A stretch of 64,000 bases of DNA from a bacterium (GTDB lineage Bacteria > Armatimonadota > Zipacnadia > Zipacnadales > UBA11051). Numbering within the stretch: the first letter of the stretch is position 1; each line of letters begins with the position of its first letter. The stretch covers positions 1 through 64,000 of the forward strand of contig JAUVVY010000022.1 in NCBI GenBank assembly GCA_030604405.1, written 5' to 3'. The notes beneath the pieces were generated by a model, which worked only from the letters and a program-made list of their open reading frames with translations, had not been told where the DNA came from and searched no databases. Of the stretch, positions 1 to 6,867 are shown piece after piece. The position numbers were made by a program, and so were the translations under genes.

Positions 1-60
1 AAGATTTACGAAACGACCAACGATATCGACCAAGTCTTTGCTGCCGCCGGCTGTGCATAG
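1..60 (+). CDS. 3' end of an unidentified gene (partial)
   Basis: The first frame is open from the window edge for 19 codons and stops at TAG; the visible C-terminus ends in DQVFAAAGCA. It runs in the same direction as etfA but is about 640 bases upstream. That position would suit an etfB partner, but the visible residues are too few to test this and do not look like a typical EtfB tail. The reading frame is only a guess. Confidence 0.35.
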   Translation, partial: KIYETTNDIDQVFAAAGCA

Positions 61-699
61 AACCTACAAAATTTGCATAACTACAGTGGAAGCCCGACCC
101 ACGGGATGAATGAGAGACATTCACAGGCTCGAAAGACGCTGCTGCTTTTTGGCATTGCTCCCGCAGTCGTCTAATACCTGCGGCGGGGTACAAGCCCCCG
201 CCCTACAGAACGCCGGCTGTTGTCAATAGGTTGTTGAAAGTTCCTAACAGATACGACAAGAATGTCGCCAAACAGCTATCACGTACTCCGACCTGTTCAG
301 GACCTAGTGGGGGACTGTCCCTTCAGGGACTGTCCCCGCGTCCAGCGTATTTCAAGAAGCAGCAGCGTCTGGAAAGCCCCGGCTTCGCTAAAGCTATGGC
401 GGACGAGATGGCGGGCAAGCCGGAAGGCAACGGCAACGCCTGGGCCGGATGGCCGTGAGTTTGCAGGCAAACTCCCGTCCATGCGGCCCCTCCGAACGAC
501 TTAGCGGCAACGGCGGCAGGCAGGATGCCTGCCCCACGGGGCGTTCTTGGGATGGCGCGCCTCTGCCGAGGCTTCAACGCGCAAGTCGGAAGGCAAAGGC
601 AACGGCGCACAGGCGGGCAAGCTTGTGCCAGGCCACAATATGAGTAGTCACGCAGTAGGTTCTGCAGCTCTGTATTGAGGGCTGTCGAAGGAGCAGTCA
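61..699. repeat. Intergenic repeat mosaic upstream of etfA
   Basis: This gap holds no convincing gene; short ORFs on both strands are repeat-derived. Recognisable blocks are GCCCGACCCACGGGATG at 92-108, two copies of GGGACTGTCCC separated by TTCA at 309-337, a block with the GCTTCGCTAAAGCTATGGC core at 371-402, and GGCGGGCAAGCTTGTGCCA at 612-630, which recurs exactly at 6631-6649. Each block type recurs in other intergenic gaps of the window. The last 15 bases before etfA hold its Shine-Dalgarno sequence GGAG. Confidence 0.7.
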
Positions 700-1902
700 A
701 TGCCGATTTATGTAGTAGCAGAGGAATGTAAGGGCTGCGGCCTGTGCGTGAAAGCGTGCCCCTACGGCGCTATCGAGATGGTGGACGAAAAAGCCACGTT
801 CACCGATGACTGCACCCAGTGCGGCGCATGTGCCACAAGCTGTAAATTCGACGCCATCAAGATGGATCGCGTCGAGGTGTGCGATATTGACATTTCCGAG
901 TATAAGGGCGTCTGGGTGGTCGCTGAGGTTGACGAAGGCGAGCTGGCCGACGTGACCCTGGAGCTGCTGGGCGAGGGCCGCAAGCTGGCCGACGAACTCG
1001 GGGTCGAACTCGGCCTGGTTGTGGTCGGCCACGAGATAGCCGACCTGGCAGAGGTCGTGGCTGCGTACGGTGCCGACAAAGTCTATCTGGCGCAAGCGCC
1101 GGGGCTGGAGCGCTATCGCACCGGCCCGTACACCGATGTCATCACCGGCATCATCAACAAGTACAAGCCGGAGATCGTGCTTATCGGCGCCACGGCGCTG
1201 GGCCGCGACCTGGCCTCGCGCATCGCCGCTCGCATCAGCTCCGGCCTGACAGCCGACTGCACCGGTCTGGAGATTCAGGAGGAAGATGGAATAGGGCTGC
1301 TGCATCAGACCCGGCCTGCTTTCGGCGGCAACATCATGGCGACCATCGTGTGCCGTCATGCGCGCCCGCAGATGGCTACCGTGCGCCCGCGAGTCTTCCA
1401 AAAACCGGAACCGGATGAAAACAAGGTCGGAGAGGTCATTGGGATTCCGGTCTCCATCAACGAAGACAGCGTGCTGACCAAGATAATCGAAGTCATAAGA
1501 GAAAGCAGCGAGGAGGGGCCTAACCTGCAGGACGCCGATATTATCGTGTCCGGTGGGCGCGGGCTGAGGACCCCGGAGAACTTCGCCCTGATTCGCGAGT
1601 TGGCCGATGCGATCGGTGGGGCAGTGGGAGCCTCGCGTGCTACCGTTGACGCGGGCTGGATTCCCGCCTACCACCAGGTCGGGCAGACGGGCAAGACCGT
1701 GCACCCGAAGCTGTACATCGCCTGCGGAATATCAGGAGCGGTGCAGCATCTGGCCGGAATGTCCTCATCCGATTGCATCGTTGCCATCAATAGCGACCCG
1801 TCGGCGCCGATCTTCGATGTGGCTCATTTCGGCATCGTCGGCGATCTGTTTGAAGTGGTCCCGGCTCTGGCCAAAGCGATTCGGGAGGAGTTCGGAAGCT
1901 AG
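700..1902 (+). CDS. etfA: Electron transfer flavoprotein alpha subunit with N-terminal 2[4Fe-4S] ferredoxin domain
   Basis: 400 residues. Residues 10-20 (C10, C13, C16, C20) and 38-48 (C38, C41, C44, C48) form two complete CxxCxxCxxxC clusters, a fused ferredoxin domain. The ETF alpha N-terminal domain follows, then the FAD-binding C-terminal domain, recognisable by [26 protein letters not shown] and [12 protein letters not shown] normally passes electrons from acyl-CoA or other dehydrogenases. Ferredoxin-fused alpha subunits are known from electron-bifurcating or confurcating complexes such as caffeyl-CoA reductase. The start has GGAG eight bases upstream. The gene is three bases from fabD, implying one operon. 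No EtfB is visible within the window. Confidence 0.95.
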   Translation: MPIYVVAEECKGCGLCVKACPYGAIEMVDEKATFTDDCTQCGACATSCKFDAIKMDRVEVCDIDISEYKGVWVVAEVDEGELADVTLELLGEGRKLADELGVELGLVVVGHEIADLAEVVAAYGADKVYLAQAPGLERYRTGPYTDVITGIINKYKPEIVLIGATALGRDLASRIAARISSGLTADCTGLEIQEEDGIGLLHQTRPAFGGNIMATIVCRHARPQMATVRPRVFQKPEPDENKVGEVIGIPVSINEDSVLTKIIEVIRESSEEGPNLQDADIIVSGGRGLRTPENFALIRELADAIGGAVGASRATVDAGWIPAYHQVGQTGKTVHPKLYIACGISGAVQHLAGMSSSDCIVAINSDPSAPIFDVAHFGIVGDLFEVVPALAKAIREEFGS

Positions 1903-1905
1903 CAA

Positions 1906-2883
1906 ATGCTTGCCTTCATCTGCCCGGGACAGGGCTCACAAAGCGTCGGCATGGCTCACGACATCTACGAGCAGTATCCGGCTGCGCGAGAAATGCTGGA
2001 TAGCCTCGCTGCCGCCGCGGACTTCCCGCTGCTGCAGACGATGTTCGAGGGCCCTGACGAGCTCCTGACAGCCACCGAAAACGCCCAGCCAGCGCTGGTG
2101 GCACACTCGCTGGCCGTCGCCGCGATCCTGCAGGAACATGGCATTAAGCCCGATATGGCCGCCGGCCACTCGCTGGGCGAATATTCGGCTCTGGCCATTG
2201 CCGGCGCGATCGCACCGGCTGAGGCAGTCAAGCTGGTGCGGCTGCGGGGTGAGTTGATGGCCGAGGCAGGCGCAGAAACGGGCGGGGCAATGGCAGCCAT
2301 CATCGGCCTGGACGAGCAGAAGGTGCTGGAGGCTATCCACTTGCTGGTGAGCGGGCTGTTCGCAATAGATTCAGATTCTGTCGGGGCGGACTACTTGGCG
2401 CAGTTTCTGCCCGTCTCAATCGCGAACTACAACTCGGAGTCGCAGATCGTCATCACAGGTGAGGACGAAGCCGTTGCAGCAGTCAGCGAGGTCGCGCTGG
2501 AGCTGGGTGCGAAGCGCGCCATCCCGCTGCAGGTAAGTGGGGCTTTTCACTCGCGACTGATGAAGCCGGCGGCCGATAGGCTTGCCACCATTCTCGAGAC
2601 GGTAGAGTTGTGTGATGCCGCCATACCGGTAGTCACCAATGTTGACGCTGCGGCGCAAACCGAGGCTGCCAAGCTGAAACAAGGGCTGGTGCGGCAGTTG
2701 ACCGAGCCAGTGCTGTGGAAGCAGTCGGTTGCCTGCATGGTACAAGCGGGTGCCGACAGCTTCGTGGAAGTCGGAGCCGGTCAAGTATTGGCCAAGATGC
2801 TGCAGCGGTCGGGTATGGATGCGGTTATCCTCAACACGGGGACGGCGGCGGCGGTTGGGGAAACCATAAACCAGCTCACCTGA
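1906..2883 (+). CDS. fabD: Malonyl-CoA:ACP transacylase
   Basis: 325 residues, slightly longer than the usual 305-315. It loads malonyl groups from CoA onto acyl carrier protein. The GQGSQ motif is at residues 8-12, the nucleophile is S89 in GHSLGEYSA, and the catalytic histidine is H215 in GAFHSRLM. A short insertion around residues 145-170 explains the extra length. It lies three bases after etfA, with only a weak upstream GGAAG, so it may depend on translational coupling. fabG follows after 29 bases. Confidence 0.96.
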   Translation: MLAFICPGQGSQSVGMAHDIYEQYPAAREMLDSLAAAADFPLLQTMFEGPDELLTATENAQPALVAHSLAVAAILQEHGIKPDMAAGHSLGEYSALAIAGAIAPAEAVKLVRLRGELMAEAGAETGGAMAAIIGLDEQKVLEAIHLLVSGLFAIDSDSVGADYLAQFLPVSIANYNSESQIVITGEDEAVAAVSEVALELGAKRAIPLQVSGAFHSRLMKPAADRLATILETVELCDAAIPVVTNVDAAAQTEAAKLKQGLVRQLTEPVLWKQSVACMVQAGADSFVEVGAGQVLAKMLQRSGMDAVILNTGTAAAVGETINQLT

Positions 2884-2912
2884 GATGCGGAAGTTCCAAG
2901 GGAGGGGTTGCG

Positions 2913-3659
2913 TTGAAGCTGACGGACAAGGTTGCGATAATAACCGGGTGTGGCGGCGGGCTGGGACGAGCGCTGGCCGTGAAAATGGCCACCCTCGGAG
3001 CCGACATCGTCGTCAACGATATTCCACAAGCTGAGGAGGCGGCCAAGGAGGTGGCAAAGCTGGTAGAGCAGCAGGGGCGCACTGCGCTGGTCGCGCTGGG
3101 CAGCGTCACCTCGGCAGACGATGTGGGCGCTATGGCGGCCGACACACTGGAGCGGCTCGGCAAAATTGACATCCTGGTCAATAACGCCGGCATCACCCGC
3201 GATTCGCTTATGGTCCGCATGTCCGAAGAGGACTGGGATCTGGTGCTGGATGTGAATCTGAAGGGCGCTTTTCTGTGCAGCAAGGCAGTCGCCCGACCGA
3301 TGATGAAGGCTCGCTACGGGCGCATCGTAAATATCGCGTCGGTTGCCGGAGTTATGGGTAATGTCGGGCAGGCCAATTATTCGGCCTCGAAGGGCGGCCT
3401 GATCGCGCTGACCAAGACGACGGCGAAGGAGTTGGCCGGGCGCGGCATCACCTGCAACGCGGTGGCTCCCGGCTTCATAGAGACGAAGATGACGGAGGCG
3501 CTTGACGAGGAGGTGCGGCAGCAGTGGTTGCAGAATATACCATTGGGCCGGCCCGGCACCTCTGATGACGTGGCTGATGTCGTTTGCTTTTTGGCCTCAG
3601 ATGCCGCCGGGTACATCACCGGGCAGGTGTTAAATATTGACGGCGGCCTGATAATGTAG
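2913..3659 (+). CDS. fabG: 3-oxoacyl-ACP reductase
   Basis: 248 residues from a TTG start, the usual FabG length. The frame stays open upstream into fabD, but TTG at this point follows GGAGG by about seven bases and gives the standard beginning KLTDKVAIITG. A short-chain dehydrogenase with TGCGGGLG cofactor loop (11-18), NNAG (90-93), N115 and the catalytic S143, Y156, K160. It reduces beta-ketoacyl-ACP with NADPH in each elongation cycle. The C-terminus YITGQVLNIDGG is typical of FabG. Confidence 0.95.
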   Translation: MKLTDKVAIITGCGGGLGRALAVKMATLGADIVVNDIPQAEEAAKEVAKLVEQQGRTALVALGSVTSADDVGAMAADTLERLGKIDILVNNAGITRDSLMVRMSEEDWDLVLDVNLKGAFLCSKAVARPMMKARYGRIVNIASVAGVMGNVGQANYSASKGGLIALTKTTAKELAGRGITCNAVAPGFIETKMTEALDEEVRQQWLQNIPLGRPGTSDDVADVVCFLASDAAGYITGQVLNIDGGLIM

Positions 3660-3670
3660 CAGAATACGGT

Positions 3671-3698
3671 TTGGTCGTTGTGCCCAGTCGTCTATAAT
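3671..3698 (+). promoter_or_regulatory. Probable sigma-70-type promoter for acpP
   Basis: TTGGTC at 3671-3676 and a perfect TATAAT at 3693-3698 are separated by 16 bases in the fabG-acpP gap. This would let acpP be transcribed apart from fabDG, as is common for this highly expressed gene. It is a pattern match only. Confidence 0.55.
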
Positions 3699-3762
3699 GG
3701 CGCGTCGTAGTGTGGATGTGGACCGCTGAAATTGGATTGCAAACAAATGGGAGGTTGTCGCC

Positions 3763-3999
3763 GTGGCACTGTATGAAAAAGTGAAAGAAATCGTCGTCCG
3801 TGAACTGTCTGTCTCCGAAAGCCAGGTAACTGAGAAGGCCACCTTCCAGGGCGATCTGAATGCGGACTCACTTGATGTCGTAGAACTCGTCATGGCTTTT
3901 GAGGACGAGTTCGATGTCGAAATCCCCGACGAGGAAGCCGAGAAGATCACATCGGTCGGGGAGGCCGTCGAGTACCTCGAGAAAAAGATCGGTCGCTAG
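3763..3999 (+). CDS. acpP: Acyl carrier protein
   Basis: 78 acidic residues, standard ACP length. The phosphopantetheine attachment serine is S36 in the [13 protein letters not shown] motif. It carries the growing acyl chain between FabD, FabF and FabG, all encoded alongside. The GTG start is preceded by GGGAGG with about eight bases spacing. It is followed by fabF after a 158-base gap that contains no other gene. Confidence 0.97.
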   Translation: MALYEKVKEIVVRELSVSESQVTEKATFQGDLNADSLDVVELVMAFEDEFDVEIPDEEAEKITSVGEAVEYLEKKIGR

Positions 4000-4157
4000 C
4001 AGCACTCCTCTGTAGCCGCTTGACGCTGTACCCGTTGAGGGCCGGTTTAGCAAGCGTTACCGTCCTGCCACCCGATGAACCCAGGTGAAGCAGTGCTCCG
4101 GTCCGGCACTGACACCAGTGGCGGCTTTGCAGCCAATCTCGCAACGGAGAAGCAAGT

Positions 4158-5441
4158 ATGGACAGGCCCATTCGACAGGCTCCCTTCGATAAGCTCAGGG
4201 CAAGCCAGGGCAGGCGCGTTGTTATTACAGGCGTCGGGGTGGTCTCTTGTTTCGGCGTCGGCCGCGACACGCTCTGGGAGGCCCTGTGTAACGAAGAATG
4301 TGGCATTGATACCATAACGCACTTCGACGTCAGTGAGTACAAGTGCCAGATCGGCGCCGAGGTCAATGATATAGAGATTACCGAACGCGTGGATGCCAAG
4401 CTTAGCAAGCGGGCCGACCGCTTCATCCAATACGCGCTGTACTGCACCGACATAGCGCTGGAGGAAGCGGGGTTGGAGATCACAGAAGGAAACTGCGGGG
4501 ACGTCGGTGTGCTGATTGGCTCGGGCATCGGCGGGATGGAGACGTGGGAGGAGCAGTACAGAATACTGCTGGAAAAGGGCCCGCGACGGGTAAGCCCATT
4601 CCTGGTGCCGATGCTGATCGTAGATATGGCCTCGGGGCTGGTCTCGATGCAGACGGGTGCGAAGGGGCCGAACCTGGCCGTGGTGACGGCCTGCGCCAGC
4701 GGGACTCACGCGATAGGGGAAGCGACAGCTATCATCGCTCGCGGGCAGGCCGATGCGATGATTAGCGGCGGCAGCGAGGCCTCAGTCAGCCAGACCGCGC
4801 TTAGCGGCTTCTCTTCCGCCGGCGCGGTATCATTCCGCAACGACGATCCCAAACATGCGTGCCGGCCATTTGACCGCGACCGCGACGGGTTTGTCATCGG
4901 AGAGGGTTGTTGCATCGTAATCCTGGAGGAATACGAGTTCGCCAAAGCGCGTGGAGCAAATATCTTCGGCGAGATGCTGGGCTTCGGGATGAGCGGCGAT
5001 GCCTACCACATCACTGCGCCGTGTCCGGATGGCGACGGCGCGATCAGGGCGATGGAGGCGGCGCTGCGGGACGCCAAACTCAACGTGGAAGATATTGACT
5101 ACATCAACGCCCACGCCCCCGGCACTCCGGATGGCGATGCGATGGAAGGTCGGGCGATATTGCAGATGTACGGCGAAGACTCTCCGCCGGTAAGCTCCAC
5201 CAAGGGCAACCACGGCCATCAGCTCGGCGCGACCGGCGCGACTGAAATCATAATGGCCCTGACGATGTGCGAGCACGGCTACATACCGCCTACGCTAAAC
5301 TGTGATAATCCGGATGAGTTCATGACCTTCGACATCGTCCGCGGCGATGGGCGTGAGAAGGCCATCAATACCGTCATGAGCAATTCGTTTGGCTTCGGTG
5401 GCCACAACGCGGTGCTGATAGCCAGTCGCAGTGGCCTGTAG
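4158..5441 (+). CDS. fabF: 3-oxoacyl-ACP synthase II
   Basis: 427 residues. Condenses malonyl-ACP with acyl-ACP. The catalytic triad is C179 (VVTACASGTHA), H319 (NAHAPGT) and H354 (NHGHQLGATG), with K349 also present. The loop after H319 reads APGTPDGD rather than the usual GTGTPLND. GGAG eight bases upstream supports this ATG. Residues 9-16 (PFDKLRAS) are encoded by CCCTTCGATAAGCTCAGGGC, a member of the intergenic repeat family, so the first 19 or so residues before RRVVITG look like a repeat-derived extension. No alternative ATG, GTG or TTG lies between the repeat and the conserved core. Confidence 0.95.
   Translation: MDRPIRQAPFDKLRASQGRRVVITGVGVVSCFGVGRDTLWEALCNEECGIDTITHFDVSEYKCQIGAEVNDIEITERVDAKLSKRADRFIQYALYCTDIALEEAGLEITEGNCGDVGVLIGSGIGGMETWEEQYRILLEKGPRRVSPFLVPMLIVDMASGLVSMQTGAKGPNLAVVTACASGTHAIGEATAIIARGQADAMISGGSEASVSQTALSGFSSAGAVSFRNDDPKHACRPFDRDRDGFVIGEGCCIVILEEYEFAKARGANIFGEMLGFGMSGDAYHITAPCPDGDGAIRAMEAALRDAKLNVEDIDYINAHAPGTPDGDAMEGRAILQMYGEDSPPVSSTKGNHGHQLGATGATEIIMALTMCEHGYIPPTLNCDNPDEFMTFDIVRGDGREKAINTVMSNSFGFGGHNAVLIASRSGL
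4168..4201. repeat. CTTCGAxAAGCTCAG-type repeat inside the fabF 5' end
   Basis: CCCTTCGATAAGCTCAGGGC at 4182-4201 is an imperfect palindrome of the same family as the copies near 6416, 6580 and 10055. A degenerate half copy (TTCGACAGGCTC) lies immediately upstream. Both fall after the fabF start codon and are translated in frame. Confidence 0.7.
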
Positions 5442-5479
5442 GTCTAGGTTGGCAACGCCGGAACCAGTTTTGCAGCATC

Positions 5480-5504
5480 GGCCCCAATGCTCGTGCGTGG
5501 GGCC
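5480..5504 (+). other. Hairpin between fabF and rnc
   Basis: GGCCCCA at 5480-5486 pairs with TGGGGCC at 5498-5504 around an 11-base loop, followed by AAGTTGTTTTATC. It could be a weak terminator for the fab genes or a processing site in the rnc leader. The T-run is interrupted, so I do not call it a terminator. Confidence 0.4.
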
Positions 5505-5541
5505 AAGTTGTTTTATCAACCGCTTCTGAGGAGTTGACCGC

Positions 5542-6264
5542 ATGGCTGAGCAGGATTGGACTGAGGTCCGTCAGGCTCTCGGGCTTCCGGTCCAACAGGA
5601 CCTCGAGCTGCTTAGACAGGCCTTCTGTCACGGCTCGTACGTGCGCGAACACGACCTGCCGCCGCTGAGTTCCAACCAGCGGCTGGAGTTCCTGGGTGAT
5701 GCCGTGCTGGACTTAATTCTGGCCAACCAGCTTTATGAGGATAACCCCGGCCTGACCGAGGGTGAATTGACCAAACTGAAGGCAGCCTTGGTCAGGTCCG
5801 AGGCTCTGCACGCCGTGGCCAAGCAACTTGGGCTCGGGCAGTACGTACTGCTGGGGCACGGGGAAGTGGAAAACGGCGGTCAGGAGAAGGCCTCAATCCT
5901 GGCCGATTGCCTCGAAGGCCTGATTGCGGCGATATATCTGTCCTGCGGGCGGGAAGCAGCAAGCGCGTTCATCATGCGCAATTTCGCCTCCCTGCTGGAG
6001 GAAGTCAAATCTGGGAAGCTGCCCTTCGATCATAAGACACGGCTGCAGGAGCTTGTGCAAGCACACGGCGGCCGGCCGCCGGCCTACAAAACGGTCGAAA
6101 CACTGGGCCCGCCACACCAGCGTACGTTTGCCGTCGAGGTCAGATTCGACAGCCGCGTTATCGGCACCGGACGCGGTCCCAACAAACAGGAAGCCGAGCA
6201 AGACGCCGCCAGCGACGCGCTCACTCATCTGGACGATTGGCTGCCGGAGACGGACGGCGCATAG
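5542..6264 (+). CDS. rnc: Ribonuclease III
   Basis: 240 residues. The catalytic domain carries the signature QRLEFLGDAVLD with E49 and D53, and the second acidic pair D122 and E125 in DCLEGLIAA. A double-stranded RNA binding domain occupies roughly residues 165-235 (TRLQELVQAHGG through NKQEAEQDAASDAL). It cleaves double-stranded RNA in rRNA processing and mRNA turnover. GAGG lies upstream of the ATG. fabF-rnc proximity is common in bacteria. A repeat-filled gap follows. Confidence 0.96.
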   Translation: MAEQDWTEVRQALGLPVQQDLELLRQAFCHGSYVREHDLPPLSSNQRLEFLGDAVLDLILANQLYEDNPGLTEGELTKLKAALVRSEALHAVAKQLGLGQYVLLGHGEVENGGQEKASILADCLEGLIAAIYLSCGREAASAFIMRNFASLLEEVKSGKLPFDHKTRLQELVQAHGGRPPAYKTVETLGPPHQRTFAVEVRFDSRVIGTGRGPNKQEAEQDAASDALTHLDDWLPETDGA

Positions 6265-6867
6265 CCCGGATTATTGGTGAAGCGATTGGGAAAGGCGCCC
6301 CCACCCCTTTTGTTCCCCTCTCCCGCAGGGAGAGGGGAATAACGGCAACCGCCAGGGCGAAAGGCAAGTGCAAGGGCGAAAAGCAACTGCAACGACACAC
6401 AGGCTGGGCTTCGACAAGCTCAGCCCCTACGGGAAAGCCCCGCCTTCGCTAAAGCTACGGCGGACAAGCAGGCTGAGCTACGCAATGGGTCAAGGCGGGG
6501 GCCGGTCTCCCGAACGGTTGCAACGGCGCAACCGCTCGCTCGGCACGGCCCCTCCGAGAGACAACGGCACACAGGCTGGGCTTCGACAAGCTCAGCCCCT
6601 ACGGGAAAGCCCCGCCTTCGCTAAAGCTACGGCGGGCAAGCTTGTGCCACGCGAATATGTTTGGAAAGCGCGAGCCACGTGTTTGCGAATAATAGGGGTC
6701 AGATACCCACGCTGCCTTGATTGATGCCCCAGCTTCCCGATTTCGGCGCGACACATTTGGCCCTGCCCATCTCCCGAGCGTGAACAGTTGCAGGAGTAAG
6801 GCTGTGCGGCTGCGAAATGGACTCCGTCAGCACATCGGACTTGTGTTCTTATGCAAGTGAGCTTCCT
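6265..6867. repeat. Intergenic repeat cluster with a 67-bp perfect direct repeat
   Basis: No gene is supported here. CCCCTCTCCC at 6315-6324 pairs with GGGAGAGGGG at 6328-6337 (three-base loop). Two identical 67-base units at 6397-6463 and 6569-6635 each contain the palindrome GGGCTTCGACAAGCTCAGCC and a second imperfect palindrome CCGCC-TTC-GCT-AA-AGC-TAC-GGCGG. The bases between them, and the tail GGCGGGCAAGCTTGTGCCA, also match other gaps. The last 140 bases before the next gene show no clear promoter. Confidence 0.75.

Noticed and set aside
323-700. Short frames in the 61-699 gap, one of 125 codons on the minus strand
   Set aside because: They are translations of the intergenic repeats (for example the FAKA and SLKL type peptides) and change frame between copies.
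697-1704. 335-codon open frame on the minus strand opposite etfA
   Set aside because: It is the antisense shadow of a well-conserved gene in GC-rich DNA; no start signal and no recognisable protein.
2715-2912. Upstream extension of fabG into fabD
   Set aside because: The extra codons overlap the conserved fabD 3' end and lack the SDR fold; TTG at 2913 has the ribosome binding site.
6397-6635. CRISPR array suggested by repeated units
   Set aside because: Only two 67-base copies 172 bases apart, with palindromes and linkers shared with other gaps; no regular spacers and no cas genes.
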